Counted from the stretch's first letter, positions 20,385-31,742 are shown. The stretch: DNA of 64,000 nucleotides from Chaenocephalus aceratus (GCA_023974075.1 JAMFTG010000189.1:92501-156500); one strand, 5' to 3'. The notes: a model not told the origin generated them from the letters alone. Program-made: numbers and translations.

Positions 20385-22112
20385 ATGGCGCAGAGAGGAG
20401 TTCAGCTGGACCGGGAAATGTTATCTTGTCCCATCTGTCTGGATCTACTGAAGGATCCGGTGACGACTACCTGTGGACACAGCTACTGCATGAAGTGTAT
20501 TAAAGCCCACTGGGATAAAGAGGATGAGAAGAGGACCCACAGCTGCCCTCAGTGCAGGCAGAGCTTCACACCGAGGCCTGTCCTGCTGAAGAACACCATG
20601 CTAGCAGCTTTAGTGGAGGAGCTGAAGAAGACTGGACCCCCAGCTGCTCCTGCTGACCTCTGCTATGCTGGAGCTGGAGACGTGGCCTGTGATGTCTGCA
20701 CTGGGAGGAAGCTGAGAGCCTGTAAGTCCTGTCTGCAGTGTGTGGCCTCTTACTGCGACCAACACCTCCAGCCTCATTATGAATCGCCTGTCTTTAGAAA
20801 GCACAAGCTGGTGGAGCCCTCCAAGAAGCTCCAGGAGAACATCTGCTCTCGTCACGACGAGGTGAAGAAGCTGTTCTGCCGCACTGATCGGCAGAGTATC
20901 TGTTATATCTGCTCTGTGGACGAACACAAAGGCCACGACACGGTGTCAGCTTCAGCAGAGAGGACCGAGAGGCAGAGAGAGCTGGAGGGGAGTCGACTCA
21001 ACATCCAGCAGAGGATCCAGGACGGAGAGAAGGAGGTGAAGCTGCTTCAGCGGGAGGTGCAGGCCGTCAACGGCTCTGCTGACAAAGCAGTGGAGGACAG
21101 CGAGAAGACGTTCACTGAGCTGATCCGTCTCATGGAGAAGAGAAGCTCTGACGTGAAGCAGCAGCTCAGATCCCAGCAGGAGAGAGAAGTGAGTCGAGTC
21201 GGAGAGCTCCAGGAGAAGCTGGAGCAGGAGATCAGGGAGCTGAAGAGGAGAGACGCTGAGCTGGAGCTGCTGTCTCACACAGAGGACCACAACCAGTTTC
21301 TGCTCAGCTACCCCCCCTACTCACTGCCAGCCCCCCTCAGAGGAGCTACACACTCCTCCCGCACCAACATCCGTCGTCTGAGCTACTTTGAGGACGTGAC
21401 GGCGGCCCTGTCAGCAGTCAGAGACAAACTACAGGACGTCCTGAGAGAGAGGGACGAACGTCTCACCGACTGAAGTGGAGGTTTTACCGTCAGCAGCAGA
21501 GCCCGCCTCCAGAGCTGGGTTCTTCACATACTCACAGGAAGTCACTCTGGATCCAAACACAGCACACACACGGCTGGTATTATCTGAGGGGAGCAGAAAA
21601 GCAACACTCATGAAACCACAGTCTTATTCCAGTCACCCAGACAGATTCACTGATTGTTCTCAGGTCCTGAGCAGAGAGAGTCTGACTGGACGGTGTTACT
21701 GGGAGGTGGAGCGGAGAGGGGGAGGAGTTTGTGTAGCAGTCGCATACAAGATATCATCAGAGCAGGGGGGGAAAGTGGATTTGGAAACAATGACAAATCT
21801 TGGGCGTTATATTGTGACCAAAACAGTTATACATTTCGTTACAACGGTATCAAAACTCCCGTCTCAGGTCCTCCGTCCTCCAGAGTAGGAGTGTACCTGG
21901 ATCACAGAGCAGGTGTTCTGTCCTTCTACAGCGTCTCTGAAACCACGACTCTCCTCCACAGAGTGCAGACCACGTTCACTCAGCCGCTGCATGCTGGAGT
22001 TCGGCTTTATTATACTTATGGAGACACTGCTGAGTTTGTAAACTCAAATAGCCTGGAGTCCTTGGAGGAACTCTTCTACTTCTTAAACTCACCGTGTGTC
22101 CTTCAGAGCTGA
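20385..22112 (+). CDS. Single-exon TRIM E3 ubiquitin ligase (TRIM16-like), two frame breaks
   Basis: A RING/B-box/coiled-coil/PRY-SPRY protein, by family a ubiquitin ligase; many fish members act in antiviral signalling. From ATG 20385, a complete C3HC4 RING uses C15, C18, C30, H32, C35, C38, C54 and C57. B-box-like Cys/His clusters follow at about 102-131 and 154-187, then a Glu/Lys/Gln-rich coiled coil to about 300. The first frame stops after 362 codons at 21471-21473. The PRY (SQEVTLDPNTAHTRLVLSEG) continues in the next frame after an apparent 2-base loss or 1-base gain near 21470. A second shift near 21750 moves to the frame reading DNDKSWALYC-like SPRY sequence and LDHRAGVLSFYSVSE, ending at 22110-22112. 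Without the shifts it would be about 575 residues, normal for the family. Domains are otherwise intact, so consensus errors or a very recent pseudogene are both possible. The start at 20385 is preferred over the in-frame ATG at 20349 because family members start close to the RING. Confidence 0.85.
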
Positions 22113-22870
22113 TTGTCCATGTCTTCACTGCGCAGATCAGCTGTCAATCAAACATGATGGGCGGGGCTTGAACATCTTGTCACGAGTTGTTCTGTAGATG
22201 TTGGACTTTCTTCCGGCTCCTTCCTGTGTCTGTGTAGCCGTGTAGGCTGCTCAGGAGGATCCTCGTTCACCTGAACTGATGTGTAAACTTTGCTCTAAAT
22301 ATGTGTTGGATATTTCTTTTGATTCATGTTGTCGTTTCTCTTGTACGAGTCTTCAGAGAGAAAGCAGCAGAACTTCTTTTATTGTACACATTTTATTCTG
22401 GTTCTAAAACAACAGAGACATTTATAATCACATGTATATTTTGACAGATTAAATGTTATTGTTGCCCAAATTAACTACACACGAGTTCCCAGATGGCTAT
22501 CACACTTATTTCATTTAAAATTATATTACTTCCTGTCATGATCATAATCAATAAGGACATCATTTATTATTCTCCTGTAAATAGCTTAGAGTCTTTGCTC
22601 GGGAAATACATTGTTATTGTTTTGCAGACTAATTGTTGGTTGTTGTTGTTGGTTATCCAAATAGAAATTGGGTACTCTGATGTTTTATAGAACATAACTT
22701 ATCATGATAATAATCAATAAGGAAATCTTGTCTGATTCTGTTTGAAACAGCTGAGATGAAACGCATGGCGTGGATAAAGTGAAACTGATCATGAAATCAT
22801 TGAACAGACTTTACTGATGGGATGTGTGATAAAATGAAATGTTTGGATCATTAATAAAGGTTTGTCTTTC
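22113..22870 (+). other. TRIM 3'UTR
   Basis: The stretch after the SPRY stop is AT-rich and non-coding and ends with AATAAA at 22853-22858, followed within about 20 bases by an A-rich stretch. Confidence 0.6.
22853..22858 (+). terminator. Poly-A signal of the TRIM gene
   Basis: AATAAA about 740 bases after the stop codon, with a downstream A-run. Confidence 0.6.
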
Positions 22871-23395
22871 AAAACAAAAAAAGGATGTTCTTCTTGTGTG
22901 TTGGTGTCCAAGGTGCCGTACGAAGCTGATGGAGAACATGTGGAAGTGAGCTGAGACTAAATGAAGTTCAAGTTCAACCAGGAAGACCGTCTTTACTCAT
23001 TCATTTACTATTTATACTCTCTCTCCTCAATAAGTGATCGGAGGCGTCACTCTCCAGCTTAACCAATCACTTCGCTCTATTCTCACAGCCTATCATAGCG
23101 CTCTGCTAACCCTTTTAAATCTACTCTCCCCCCTCTGACAGCTGTCATTTCAGGGACTGGAAGTACCGTGTATGGTCTCCGGTACTTCCAGTCCAACGCT
23201 TGAACAGCGTTAGAACATCGGGCCTTCAAAATAAAAGTTTGACTTTTTCCCAAAAAAAGAAAAAAAGCAGTTTCAATTTTCTTTTTAAATTTTTTTTTTC
23301 TTCACTCCACACATCCGCGACCCCTCGAAACGGGTCCGCGACCCACTTTTGGGTCGCGACCCACCAGTTGAGAACCACGTTGGTCTAAGTTATCT
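22871..23395. other. Non-coding, ends in a hAT-like fragment
   Basis: No gene is seen. The segment at 23310-23390 with GGGTCGCGACCCACCAGTTG and AGAACCACGTTGG resembles the common 'gaaccactgg' terminal sequence of hAT repeats in fish. Confidence 0.45.
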
Positions 23396-24838
23396 CAGTG
23401 GGTCACAAAAACGGTTTGGTCACGATTAATAAGTATTTCTGAGGCACACGTTTATGCTCAGTATAAAAAAACAAGAGCATAAATGAAAAACAGGTATGAA
23501 ATACTATGACAGTAAAACAGAATAAAGTTTGAAAGGAGTGAGTGATTTATAAAATATCCATAAAGAAATAGAAAAGCTGTTTACAGTTCTGTTTCAAATG
23601 GGTGTTGAGAGATGTATCCATAGATCTCTCATTTTGCTCTCAAATTGCACCAGATTGATGCATTTAGTTCAATATTAAATCCCCCGGACCCAGAGGATGT
23701 TATGTCCACACCCAACTTGCAATACAAATAGTACTTTACCCCTGCTTACACCTTTATGCCGTGAGCTGCTTATCGAGCCTTCATAGTAACAGTCGGTACA
23801 CTGTGGCCGTGTCTCAATTCAGGGGCTGCATCCTTCGGAGTATGCAGCATGGCGCTGACGCAGCCTACACGGTCCACGGAGGACCCAGCCCACGTAGACC
23901 GGGTAGGCTGGCTGGACCGAGCGGCCTACGACATGAGACGGTCTAGCCTACGGAGCGCTTCGTATTTACGTCACGTGATACGCGCTGTTCGGTTGCGTTG
24001 CTCCAGCAACCTGCTCGCAAATCAGCTGAAAAGGATCCAGAAACTTTACTTTTAATTTTTTTGGAGATCAACGTCGGAGATTAAATAAAGAGAACCATGG
24101 CCAGGTAAATAAGATGAAGCTGTTCCTTTAGCCCCCAGTAATGTTACATTAGTAAGTTAGCAAGTAAATTATATATAGCTGATGTAATTTAATCATATTA
24201 TTTCATATTTAAAATAAGTCTTAATTTTTCTGTACTAATAAAACAATATGTTTTTAAAGGAACAAAAGCATCTTGTATAGATTGTTAACAATATTAGTGT
24301 TCTAATCTTAATAGCTGTGATTATAACAGTTTATATTCTCCTTCTTCCCTCAACCAGCCCAGATGATGTCCCACTGACACCAGGGGCCTCATTTATAGGA
24401 TTCACGTGGGAAGGTAGTAGAAATCAGGCATGTGTTAAATCATTTTAAGATTGGCTTTAATCAATGTTTGAAAATGAATTCTTCATACATGATAAATGAG
24501 ATGTAACGTTTATTTATGGTATTTTTCCACACATTTCTCTCCTTCTTCCTTCTGCCAACGGTGTCGCAGTTCTCGTCTCTCCCGCGGCTATGGTGTCTCG
24601 TCTTTTTTTTTAATTGGGATAGCCTTCTTTCGGCGGAAGTGACGTATGCGGTCTACGAATGCACCCTTCGAAGGATGCAACCCCTGAATTGAGACACGTA
24701 TGTGTGCTTGGGGAGTGTTGCAGTAGAACATTCCCCTGTAGCGCTCGGTACCTTAATGGGAAACCCATTGAGTACCCTCTATGAAACGTCAAGCTACCCC
24801 ACAGCACCCCCAAAAGAAAATCTCTGGCGCCGCCACTG
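23396..24838. mobile_element. hAT-like non-autonomous repeat, copy 2, with nested insertion
   Basis: It begins CAGTGGGTCACAAA and ends GGCGCCGCCACTG, matching copy 1 at 223-890 on both sides of a nested element at 23806-24700. TACCTTAATGGGAAACCC and AAACGTCAAGCTACCCCACA are shared landmarks. It has no open frame of interest. Confidence 0.8.
23806..24700. mobile_element. Nested hAT-type element (GTGTCTCAATTCAGGGG ends)
   Basis: The ends CCGTGTCTCAATTCAGGGG and CCCCTGAATTGAGACACG are inverted repeats, continuing inward as GCTGCATCCTTCG against CGAAGGATGCAA. The empty site is visible in copy 1 at about 713-725 (ACACTGTGTGTGCG). The target is TG-repetitive, so the duplication is ambiguous. No transposase is present. 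Confidence 0.85.
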
Positions 24839-25149
24839 CTTTTGACACAAATAGTTAAACATTTATTCAACATTTATCCACAACATTTACAGTATATGCT
24901 TTTCAGTTACAGTTCAGTAACATTAAAAAAAGATGTGAAACAATACTGCTGAGTAGAAAATGTGTTGGTTTCATAATTGCACAAATCCTGATCATGTAAA
25001 ACAACCCTTTAACACTTTAAAATAGGCAATAAGATCCACTAATATAACCTCTATTTTACCCGTATTTACCATGTATGTATAATCTGCGTTTTAACACGGG
25101 TAAATGAGACACAACACACAATATATTTTACCAACAAAAACCTATAAAC

Positions 25150-25395
25150 ACTCATTGTTTGTCATTCCATAACAACATTCAAAACCCAACTCAAAACCCA
25201 CCTGTTCAAACTGGCATTTTCTCTATAATCTGTACCCCGTGTCCTTTTGTGTCCTTTTGTTTGTCTTGTCTTACCCCCGGCTGATACTTCACTAAATCCA
25301 CTGTTTTAATTTGTAAGGTAAAATTGTAAATGTAAATTGGATGTTTTGAAAGGCGCCCCCCAAAATAAATGTATTTTATTATTATTATTATCATT
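25150..25395 (+). mobile_element. L2-type LINE 3' fragment
   Basis: AAAACCCACCTGTTCAAACT (the end of the reverse-transcriptase frame in such elements) is followed by TTTTGAAAGGCGCC, an AATAAATGTATTTTATTATT tail and an (ATT)n microsatellite. Confidence 0.7.
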
Positions 25396-25620
25396 ATTGA
25401 GTCAAACATACAAGAATAGATATTTATGTTCTGTTTTTTTACTTTTGTGAAATGTATTGTAATTGTTCTACGAGGGGAAAGGAGTTTTTTTTAGGCAGGG
25501 TGGCTGAACCAGTAAAAATCAGGATGCAGTGTCTGATTGAACCTCCATAATTCTCTTAGTTGTTCAGGGTAATTAGAAACATTGTTGGCATCAATGTGAG
25601 GCCCTTAATTTCCATCTTAA

Positions 25621-25972
25621 AGGTGGGGTAGGTAAATTTGAGAAACCGGCTCGAGATCGCTAGAATTTGAAAATACACAACCGGAGAAAATCTGCCTCTT
25701 CCTCACAGAGCCCCTCCTCCAACACACACGAACGCGCACATGACCAATGAGGGCACGAGATAAGTTTGTGCCCCGATGGAAGGCTGACAGGCAGGTAGGC
25801 CAACCAGTTGGTTGTACTTTTTACAGTATTACAGCTTCTACAGATTAAATGTTTTTATGGATTTTTGTCAAAGCACTTCAGATATTCATTGCTATCGGGA
25901 TGTTAAGAGCATTCCATGGAATATAACAAAAGTGTATCTCGAGCCGGTTTCTGAAACGTACCTACCCCACCT
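25621..25972. mobile_element. TTAA-flanked MITE, family 3, copy 2
   Basis: The left end AGGTGGGGTAGGTAAATTTG and the right end ACGTACCTACCCCACCT lie between TTAA at 25617-25620 and 25973-25976. It is inverted relative to copy 1: the CCATGGAATATAACAAAA stretch is on its right. It ends just beyond the unc93a stop, so it may lie in that gene's 3'UTR. Confidence 0.88.
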
Positions 25973-26029
25973 TTAATGTCCAGAACAGGGTGCAAAAAAA
26001 AAAAAAAAAAATCTCCTGTAAATCTGTCC

Positions 26030-26321
26030 CTACAACTTTGTCTCGGCGACGATCTTCCCCTGGTCTTTGTGGAAGCCCTCCTGGTTGTGGGGCGGGTGCC
26101 CGGCCTCCTGTATAGACGGTTTGGGTGTTTGCGTTCGTGATACTCCACGATGGGGTACGTGATGACGGTGAGCACCAGGAAAGACAGCAGGATGTACAGT
26201 TTGGTCTCCAGACACAGGGAGGTGCTGTAGGCGAAGGCGATAACGAAACCCAGGGACTCCCACATCCGGTAGTTAGCGAACGCAGCCTCTTTGTGCCGAG
26301 GAAAGAGGATCCCGTAAAGAG
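26030..26321 (-). CDS. unc93a: unc93a exon 8 (last coding)
   Basis: The acceptor CCCGCAG is at 26328-26322. The exon reads LYGILFPRHKEAAFANYR and then EAAFANYRMWESLGFVIAF, the best conserved stretch of the family, followed by a last membrane segment (YILLSFLVLTVITYPIVEY). After Arg 'LYRR' near 26100 the frame reads an unusual Arg-rich tail running into the MITE. A neighbouring frame gives NQEGFHKDQGKIVAETKL and a stop at 26030-26032, which is a more likely C-terminus. One indel near 26095-26110 is implied. Confidence 0.9.
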
Positions 26322-26354
26322 CTGCGGGACAGAAAGCAGAGACATGTAACTGAA

Positions 26355-27683
26355 AGGTCACCTATTGTGCAAAATCCATGTGTCCCCTCTTCTTCATGTC
26401 TCTTCTACATCAACATGTGTCCCCTCTTCTTCATGTCTCTTCTACATCAACATGTGTCCCTTCTTCTTCATGTCTCTTCTACATCAACATGTGTCCCCTC
26501 TTCTTCATGTCTCTTCTGCATCAACATGTGTCCCCTCTTCTTCATGTCTCTTCTACATCAACATGTGTCCCCTCTTCTTCATGTCTCTTCTACATCAACA
26601 TGTGTCCCCTCTCATCAACATGTGTCCCCTCTTCTTCATGTCTCTTCTACATCAACATATGTCCCCTCTTCTTCATGTATCTTCTACATCAACATGTGTC
26701 CTCTCTTCTTCAACATGTGTCCCCTCTTTTCATGTCCCCTCTCATCAACATGTGTCCCCTCTTCTTCATGTCTCTTCTACATCAACATGTGTCCCCTCTT
26801 CTTCATGTCTCTTCTACATCAACAGGTGTCCCCTCTTCTTCATGTCTCTTCTACATCAACATGTGTCCCCTCTTCATCAACATATGTCCCCTCTTCTTCA
26901 TGTCTCTTCTACATCAACATATGTCCCCTCTTCTTCATGTCTCTTCTACATCAACATGTGTCCCCTCTTCATCAACATGTGTCCCCTCTTTTTCATGTCT
27001 CTTCTACATCAACATGTGTCCCCTCTTCTTCATGTCTCTTCTACATCAACATGTGTCCTCTCTTCTTCATGTCTCTTCTACATCAACATGTGTCTCCTCT
27101 TCTTCATGTCTCTTCTACATCAACATGTGTCCCCTCTTCTTCATGTCTCTTCTACATCAACATGTGTCCCCTCTTCTTCATGTCTCTTCTACATCAACAT
27201 GTGTCCCCTCTTCTTCATGTCTCTTCTACATCAACATGTGTCCCCTCTTCTTCACGTCTCTTCTACATCAACATGTGTCCCCTCTTCTCCATGTCTCTTC
27301 TACATCAACATGTGTCCCCTCATCTTCATGTCTCTTCTACATCAACATGTGTCCCCTCTTCTTCATGTCTCTTCTACATCAACATGTGTCCCCTCTACTT
27401 CATGTCTCTTCTACATCAACATGTGTCCCCTCTGTGGAAAGAGACTCTGAAAGTTTCAGGAACAAAGATTCTCTCTCTTTTTGATCCATTTCTATAAAAA
27501 CCTGTCTGAAAATGAGCAGATCAGATTTTGGCCACTTTATGATGTCATAACGATGTTTTGTCTTGTGTAACCATTAGCCAATCAGCAACCAAGGTAAGGT
27601 TGGAGACAAACACTTCAGAGACATGTTCTGTATATATCTGAGACCTGTAATATATGATGAAAGACAGTATAATAGGGGACCTT
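26355..27683. mobile_element. Family 1 MITE, copy 2, with 37-bp minisatellite
   Basis: The left end AGGTCACCTATTGTGC follows TGAA (a one-base variant of TTAA). The right end ATAGGGGACCT precedes TTAA at 27684-27687. It is inverted relative to the ncoa1 copy: the stretch with AATGATTT-free flank CATAACGATGTTTTGTCTTG (27545-27564) is the complement of 2323-2342. It lies in unc93a intron 7. Confidence 0.85.
26379..27433. repeat. 37-bp minisatellite, inverted orientation (about 28 units)
   Basis: The units read CATGTGTCCCCTCTTCTTCA then TGTCTCTTCTACATCAA, the complement of the array at 2421-3435. Shortened units (such as 26606-26622 and 26870-26890) mirror the 21-bp short forms of the first array. 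The long open frames in all three plus frames are not coding. Confidence 0.95.
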
Positions 27684-27992
27684 TAAAACAACCATAACTC
27701 ATTTACATATAGACATATAAGGAAGACATTTAAAGACACATGTATATTTTCTGCCACTAGGGGGCTCTCAAACTGAACAAAAGCAGAGATTGATGACAAT
27801 TCAATAGTGTGGCATCTTTGTGGGAATTTTTAGATTTTTTTGGAGGATTTCAATGCGAGAGGAATTAAACACACAGGTTCTCTTGAAAACAAATGGACCT
27901 GGTAATAAAGTCCATGCAAAACACTCAAAGCAGTTTTGGTGGACAGTGGGCGACCGCTAGCTTTTATTCAGGGTGTATCTCTTATAACTTAA

Positions 27993-28668
27993 AGGGGACC
28001 TATCATGCAAAATGCACTTTTTGATGTCTTTTATACATCAACATGTGTCCCGGTGTGTCAGGGAACTCACGCAGCGTCAGAAAATAAAACCCTCTCTCTT
28101 TTCCTCCGTACCCAAATCTCTAAAAACGGGGAACAACGGAGCTGATCCAGATTTGCGTCCGATATGACGTAGTATCTGAAATGTGGACCCACGAGCCAAT
28201 CAGAAACGTTGCTATCAGAAACAATGGCCGACTGTTTTGGACGTAATATGGTCGGTGTTTACGTTAGCATCGCTAACACTCAGAGCTAACCTGCACTGGA
28301 GAGCATGTGTGTGAAGAAGCAGGAAGTAGAAAGGAACTCACCTTGTGGTATAACCGGCAAGAGAGAAAGCCTTTGAGCTCCAGACTGTTTCAGAGCCTTG
28401 ATAATCCATGATATGGCGTTTCATCACGGCAGCATTTAGTTTAGACGGTAGCTGCCGGGTCCCGCATAAGCTCCGCCCCCCCTTTTTTTATTTAAGCTTT
28501 ATTCCCCAAATCAGCATTTTAGAAACAGGAAGTGAAATAGAGGGATATGAGGCATGGCTAGAATGACTGATCTGTTTGGTATTTGAGCAAAACACTTCAT
28601 AGACATGTTTTTAATATATTTTTATATATGTGAGACCTGTGCTATTGCCTAAAAATAACATGATGCAC
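27993..28668. mobile_element. Family 1 MITE, unexpanded copy
   Basis: TTAA flanks both ends (27989-27992 and 28669-28672). The left end AGGGGACCTATCATGC and right end AACATGATGCACT are inverted repeats. Near the left end it has a single TGATGTCTTTTATACATCAA then CATGTGTCCC, one copy of what forms the 37-bp unit elsewhere. It lies in unc93a intron 7, in the same orientation as copy 2. Confidence 0.85.
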
Positions 28669-28672
28669 TTTA

Positions 28673-29594
28673 AGATGTAGGCGTCTGAGGACTAAATCTT
28701 CATCCGGTCTAAGTATAGCGACACAAATGTGGCTTTAAACTGGATAACAAATATTTTTCTATCAGTTTTGATTTGAACTGCTTGCTCAAAAAAGTTTTGA
28801 ACACAGTTACAGATGACCAGATTTTAAACACAGCGTAACATTTCTCTAGTTTTGAAAATGTTGATGTGAATGTAAATGCATAACACAACAAAATATATAA
28901 CATAGGTGTAGTCATTTAACGTGAACTTATTAATGCAGAAAGGTTCAATTATATAATGTTAAGTGCTGTGTCAGAATCCTGGCTCCCTTTCCTTTTTTAT
29001 TTTGAAAGTAGACTCGCCTTGTGTCATGCTTGCTTTTCACTTCCTGCCTTTGTCTTTTTCCCGCCTTTTTGATAGCGTACCCTTCACTGATGTATTAGTT
29101 TCACCTGAACCTGCAGCCACTGGTTTATCATCTCCTCATCAGATCAGTTTGTATTTAAGTCTTGTGACGTTAAGTTGTTCCTGTAAAAGCTCCCGTTGCC
29201 TTTGAGTCCACCTGGTTTTGCAATGTCCAAAAACCATCAAGAACGTATATTACTAAAGGAAGCACTGAACAGAAATCAAACAGAATTAAATATAGCAGAG
29301 ACTTTGAGAAGGAGTTCAGGGGATGTAGCATGCAGGGCAGTATTTAGGTTTTTAAAAAGGACAGGAATTATATTAAGAATTTAGATTAACCCCGTGCTGA
29401 TCCACACTCACTTTCAGAAGGTGGCGGTAAATGCGCCTAAAAGCCAACCGCCATAAAACAATAGAAGAAGAAAAAGAGTCCACCTGCTCTACTATTTCTG
29501 ACAGGTAAGACTAAAGGGAAGCTTATCTTCGGACCCTTTTCAATATTATTATTATTATATAAGACTGACAGGAGTTTTTACAGGAGTTTCTTAC
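28673..29594. other. unc93a intron 7 remainder
   Basis: No exon is seen. A stretch at 29415-29480 with GGTGGCGGTAAATGCGCC and CCAACCGCCATAAA then AGAAGAAGAA is a common fish interspersed repeat end. Confidence 0.45.
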
Positions 29595-29726
29595 CGTTGG
29601 TCTGAGTTTGCCAGATAGCGTCGGCCATCCCCCACAGAGCGGGAAACACGAAGAAGATGGGCAGCTGGTCGGGATGAGGCCTCCAGAACAACAGAGCGAT
29701 GATACAGGAGAAGTTCGTCAAAGCAG
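29595..29726 (-). CDS. unc93a: unc93a exon 7
   Basis: The acceptor CTGTCTTCAG and donor AACG|GTAAGA fit. The 132-bp exon reads two membrane-type stretches, FSCIIALLFW and the conserved FVFPALWGMADAIWQTQTN, which matches the family motif before the 'NALYG' of exon 8. No frame break is needed. Confidence 0.93.
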
Positions 29727-30014
29727 CTGAAGACAGACACAAATCAGAGGTTTATTCAATCAATGTTCACCTTTTAAGTCTCATTGTTCTGTATCATTAT
29801 ATGCATGTGAGCTGTAGTGTAACACCACATTTGCTTTAGCTGACACTATTATCCAGGCCCGGTTCTACGGGGGTGCATAGCACCCTCAGTTGAGTCGTTA
29901 TGCACCCTCATTTGAAACATTTAAAGTAAAAAAAAAAAAAATTAAAAGTGAAAAAAAATTAAAGTGAAAAATATTACATTTTGCCTACTATTACTAAATA
30001 TAGTAATAATAATA

Positions 30015-30128
30015 AGAAAGAAGAAGAAAGAGAAGAAGAAGAAGAAGAAGACGAAGAAGAAGAAGAAGAGAAGAAGAAGAGAAGAAGAAGAAGAAGAAGA
30101 GAAGAAGAAGAAGAAGAAGAAGAAGAAT
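30015..30128. repeat. (GAA)n purine tract
   Basis: About 110 bp of GAA/GAAGA, a polypurine stretch capable of triplex structure, inside the hAT element. Confidence 0.95.
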
Positions 30129-30479
30129 ATAGTTGAAATAAAATAAATTGTAATTGTGGTTGAATAGCATTGTCTGCTGCATTTATTTGATCAATTTAAA
30201 CGTTATTATGTCAGGTGCGCGTGACCTGTGCCGCTGCACATTCATCATCTGCAAGGTGCTGACACAGCAGTCAATGATGGATCAGAAAATTGTTAAAACA
30301 ACCAGCCCTTATCGCCAGCACACTGCATCTACTGCAGGTAATAACAGTTCAGATCATGGGGACGTTACGTTACTGTCGTGGACACTAACGTCCTCCTGCC
30401 CGACTCGCCGGCTTTGCCCGCCTCGCCCACGGAGGCGGATCAGCCACAGCCGTCTTCGTTGCCCCAAACACCGCCACCC

Positions 30480-30780
30480 CTCGGCGGCCCGCAAGTGCCA
30501 GAGGACCTCGGCAAAACAGAGCCTGCAGGTATATTTAAAAAAGTACCCAACTCGCCTGTCCAGTGGGGTAAGGCGCTCATTTTGCAGCTCATGGTTTAAA
30601 AACAGAGATTGGCTGGAATATTCATGTAAAAAAGATGCCATCTTCTGCTATGCATGTAGACATTTCGGTTCAAGTAAGTCAGATGCCTTCACCACAACTG
30701 GCTACAACAACTGGCGCCATGCTCTTATAGGCTACGTGATAAGGGAAGGCATGATCAAGCAAAGAGCACATAGATCCATA
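30480..30780 (+). pseudogene. hAT transposase N-terminal remnant (TTF-type finger)
   Basis: One frame reads EPAGIFKKVPNSPVQWGKAL. After a break near 30570 a second reads SWFKNRDWLEYSCKKDAIFC then CYACRHFGSSKSDAF and GYNNWRHAL. The W-L-S...D-FC-CR-F pattern is the TTF-type zinc finger found at the start of ZMYM1-like/hAT transposases. The catalytic and dimerisation regions are missing, and the sequence then jumps to the 3' end of the element. Confidence 0.8.
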
Positions 30781-31341
30781 GATCTCTTAATGTTGCTCTC
30801 AAAGTGCACCAGATTGATGGTTTCAACATCAATATTTAAAAAAAACATCTTCCCGGGGGAGCATGCCCCCGGACCCCCCCAGAGGAAGTGAGGATAGAGG
30901 GTGTTAGGTACACTCCCCACTTATAAAAAAGCACTTTACCACTCTCTAATCTCAGATGCACCCTTAGTCATTTTGTTCTGGAACCGGGCCTGCTATTATC
31001 CTAAATGACTTGTAAAAGCTGCAATCAACCATGAAGACACAAATCCAGATGAATAACTTAGTATACTTTAATAAAGATGTGAGGAACAGGTTGCTTATTT
31101 ATACTTCTACTTCACAAATGTATGAACAGTTCTTAACTCCTGCCTGTCCATTGAAAAGTAAGTATCTCAAACTATAAGATGAAGTGTTCCTTATTATTGT
31201 ATTATTGACATGTGAAAAATCTCCCACAATTTAAGCGAAATCAACAATAAAAATACCCTCTTCATTTAGCTGGAAAATGCTAAAAAGGCTATTTTTTTCC
31301 TGAGAAATCTAGGAAACAAACATTGAAATATGAGGATTTAC

Positions 31342-31477
31342 CAAAGAGGAGGAGAGCGGCTCTCCCTGTGTACCGGGCGAGTCTCCCAAATAAAAACGAG
31401 CAAACGGAATTAGTGGCTCCGAAGCACATCATCACATATCCAACGTAATGGATGCCCAACGCACACGTCACGTAGTT
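31342..31477 (-). CDS. unc93a: unc93a exon 6
   Basis: The acceptor TTTCTCCGCAG precedes AAC TAC GTG, and the donor is TTTG|GTAAAT. It reads NYVTCALGIHYVGYVM, CFGATNSVCSFLFG and YTGRAALLLFG, matching the family in order. Phase 0 in, phase 1 out. No break is needed. Confidence 0.93.
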
Positions 31478-31742
31478 CTGCGGAGAAACACAAAACATGG
31501 ATTTAGAAAGCAGGTTATTTGTATTTAGTGATATAGGAGTTACAAGACAAGTGCATACAAGTATAGTGATACAGAGAAGACAGTAAGGTGACAGTAACAG
31601 TCATTTAAAAACTGAAATGTTTAGCTCTGACTCGATCGTTGCTAACTTTTTAGCACATTCTAATCTGCAACCCAATAATCCGACAATTTAAAGGATCCTG
31701 GCCATATTTGTGTCGCATATAAAATGAATTTGGCCTCCTCAC

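Larger units (their letters stand above)
29854..30992 (+). mobile_element. hAT element, internally deleted, with transposase remnant
   Basis: An exact 8-bp duplication CTATTATC (29846-29853 and 30993-31000) flanks ends CAGGCCCGGTTCTAC and GAACCGGGCCTG. A (GAA)n tract and a remnant of a TTF/ZMYM-type transposase N-terminus lie inside. The 3' part (30770-30990) matches the hAT-like repeats at 223-890 and 23396-24838. It sits in unc93a intron 6. Confidence 0.93.

Noticed and set aside
25903..26029. Extension of the unc93a last exon frame through the A-run into the family 3 MITE
   Set aside because: The neighbouring frame gives a more natural C-terminus (HKDQGKIVAETKL) with a stop at 26030; the extension reads poly-Phe and transposon sequence.
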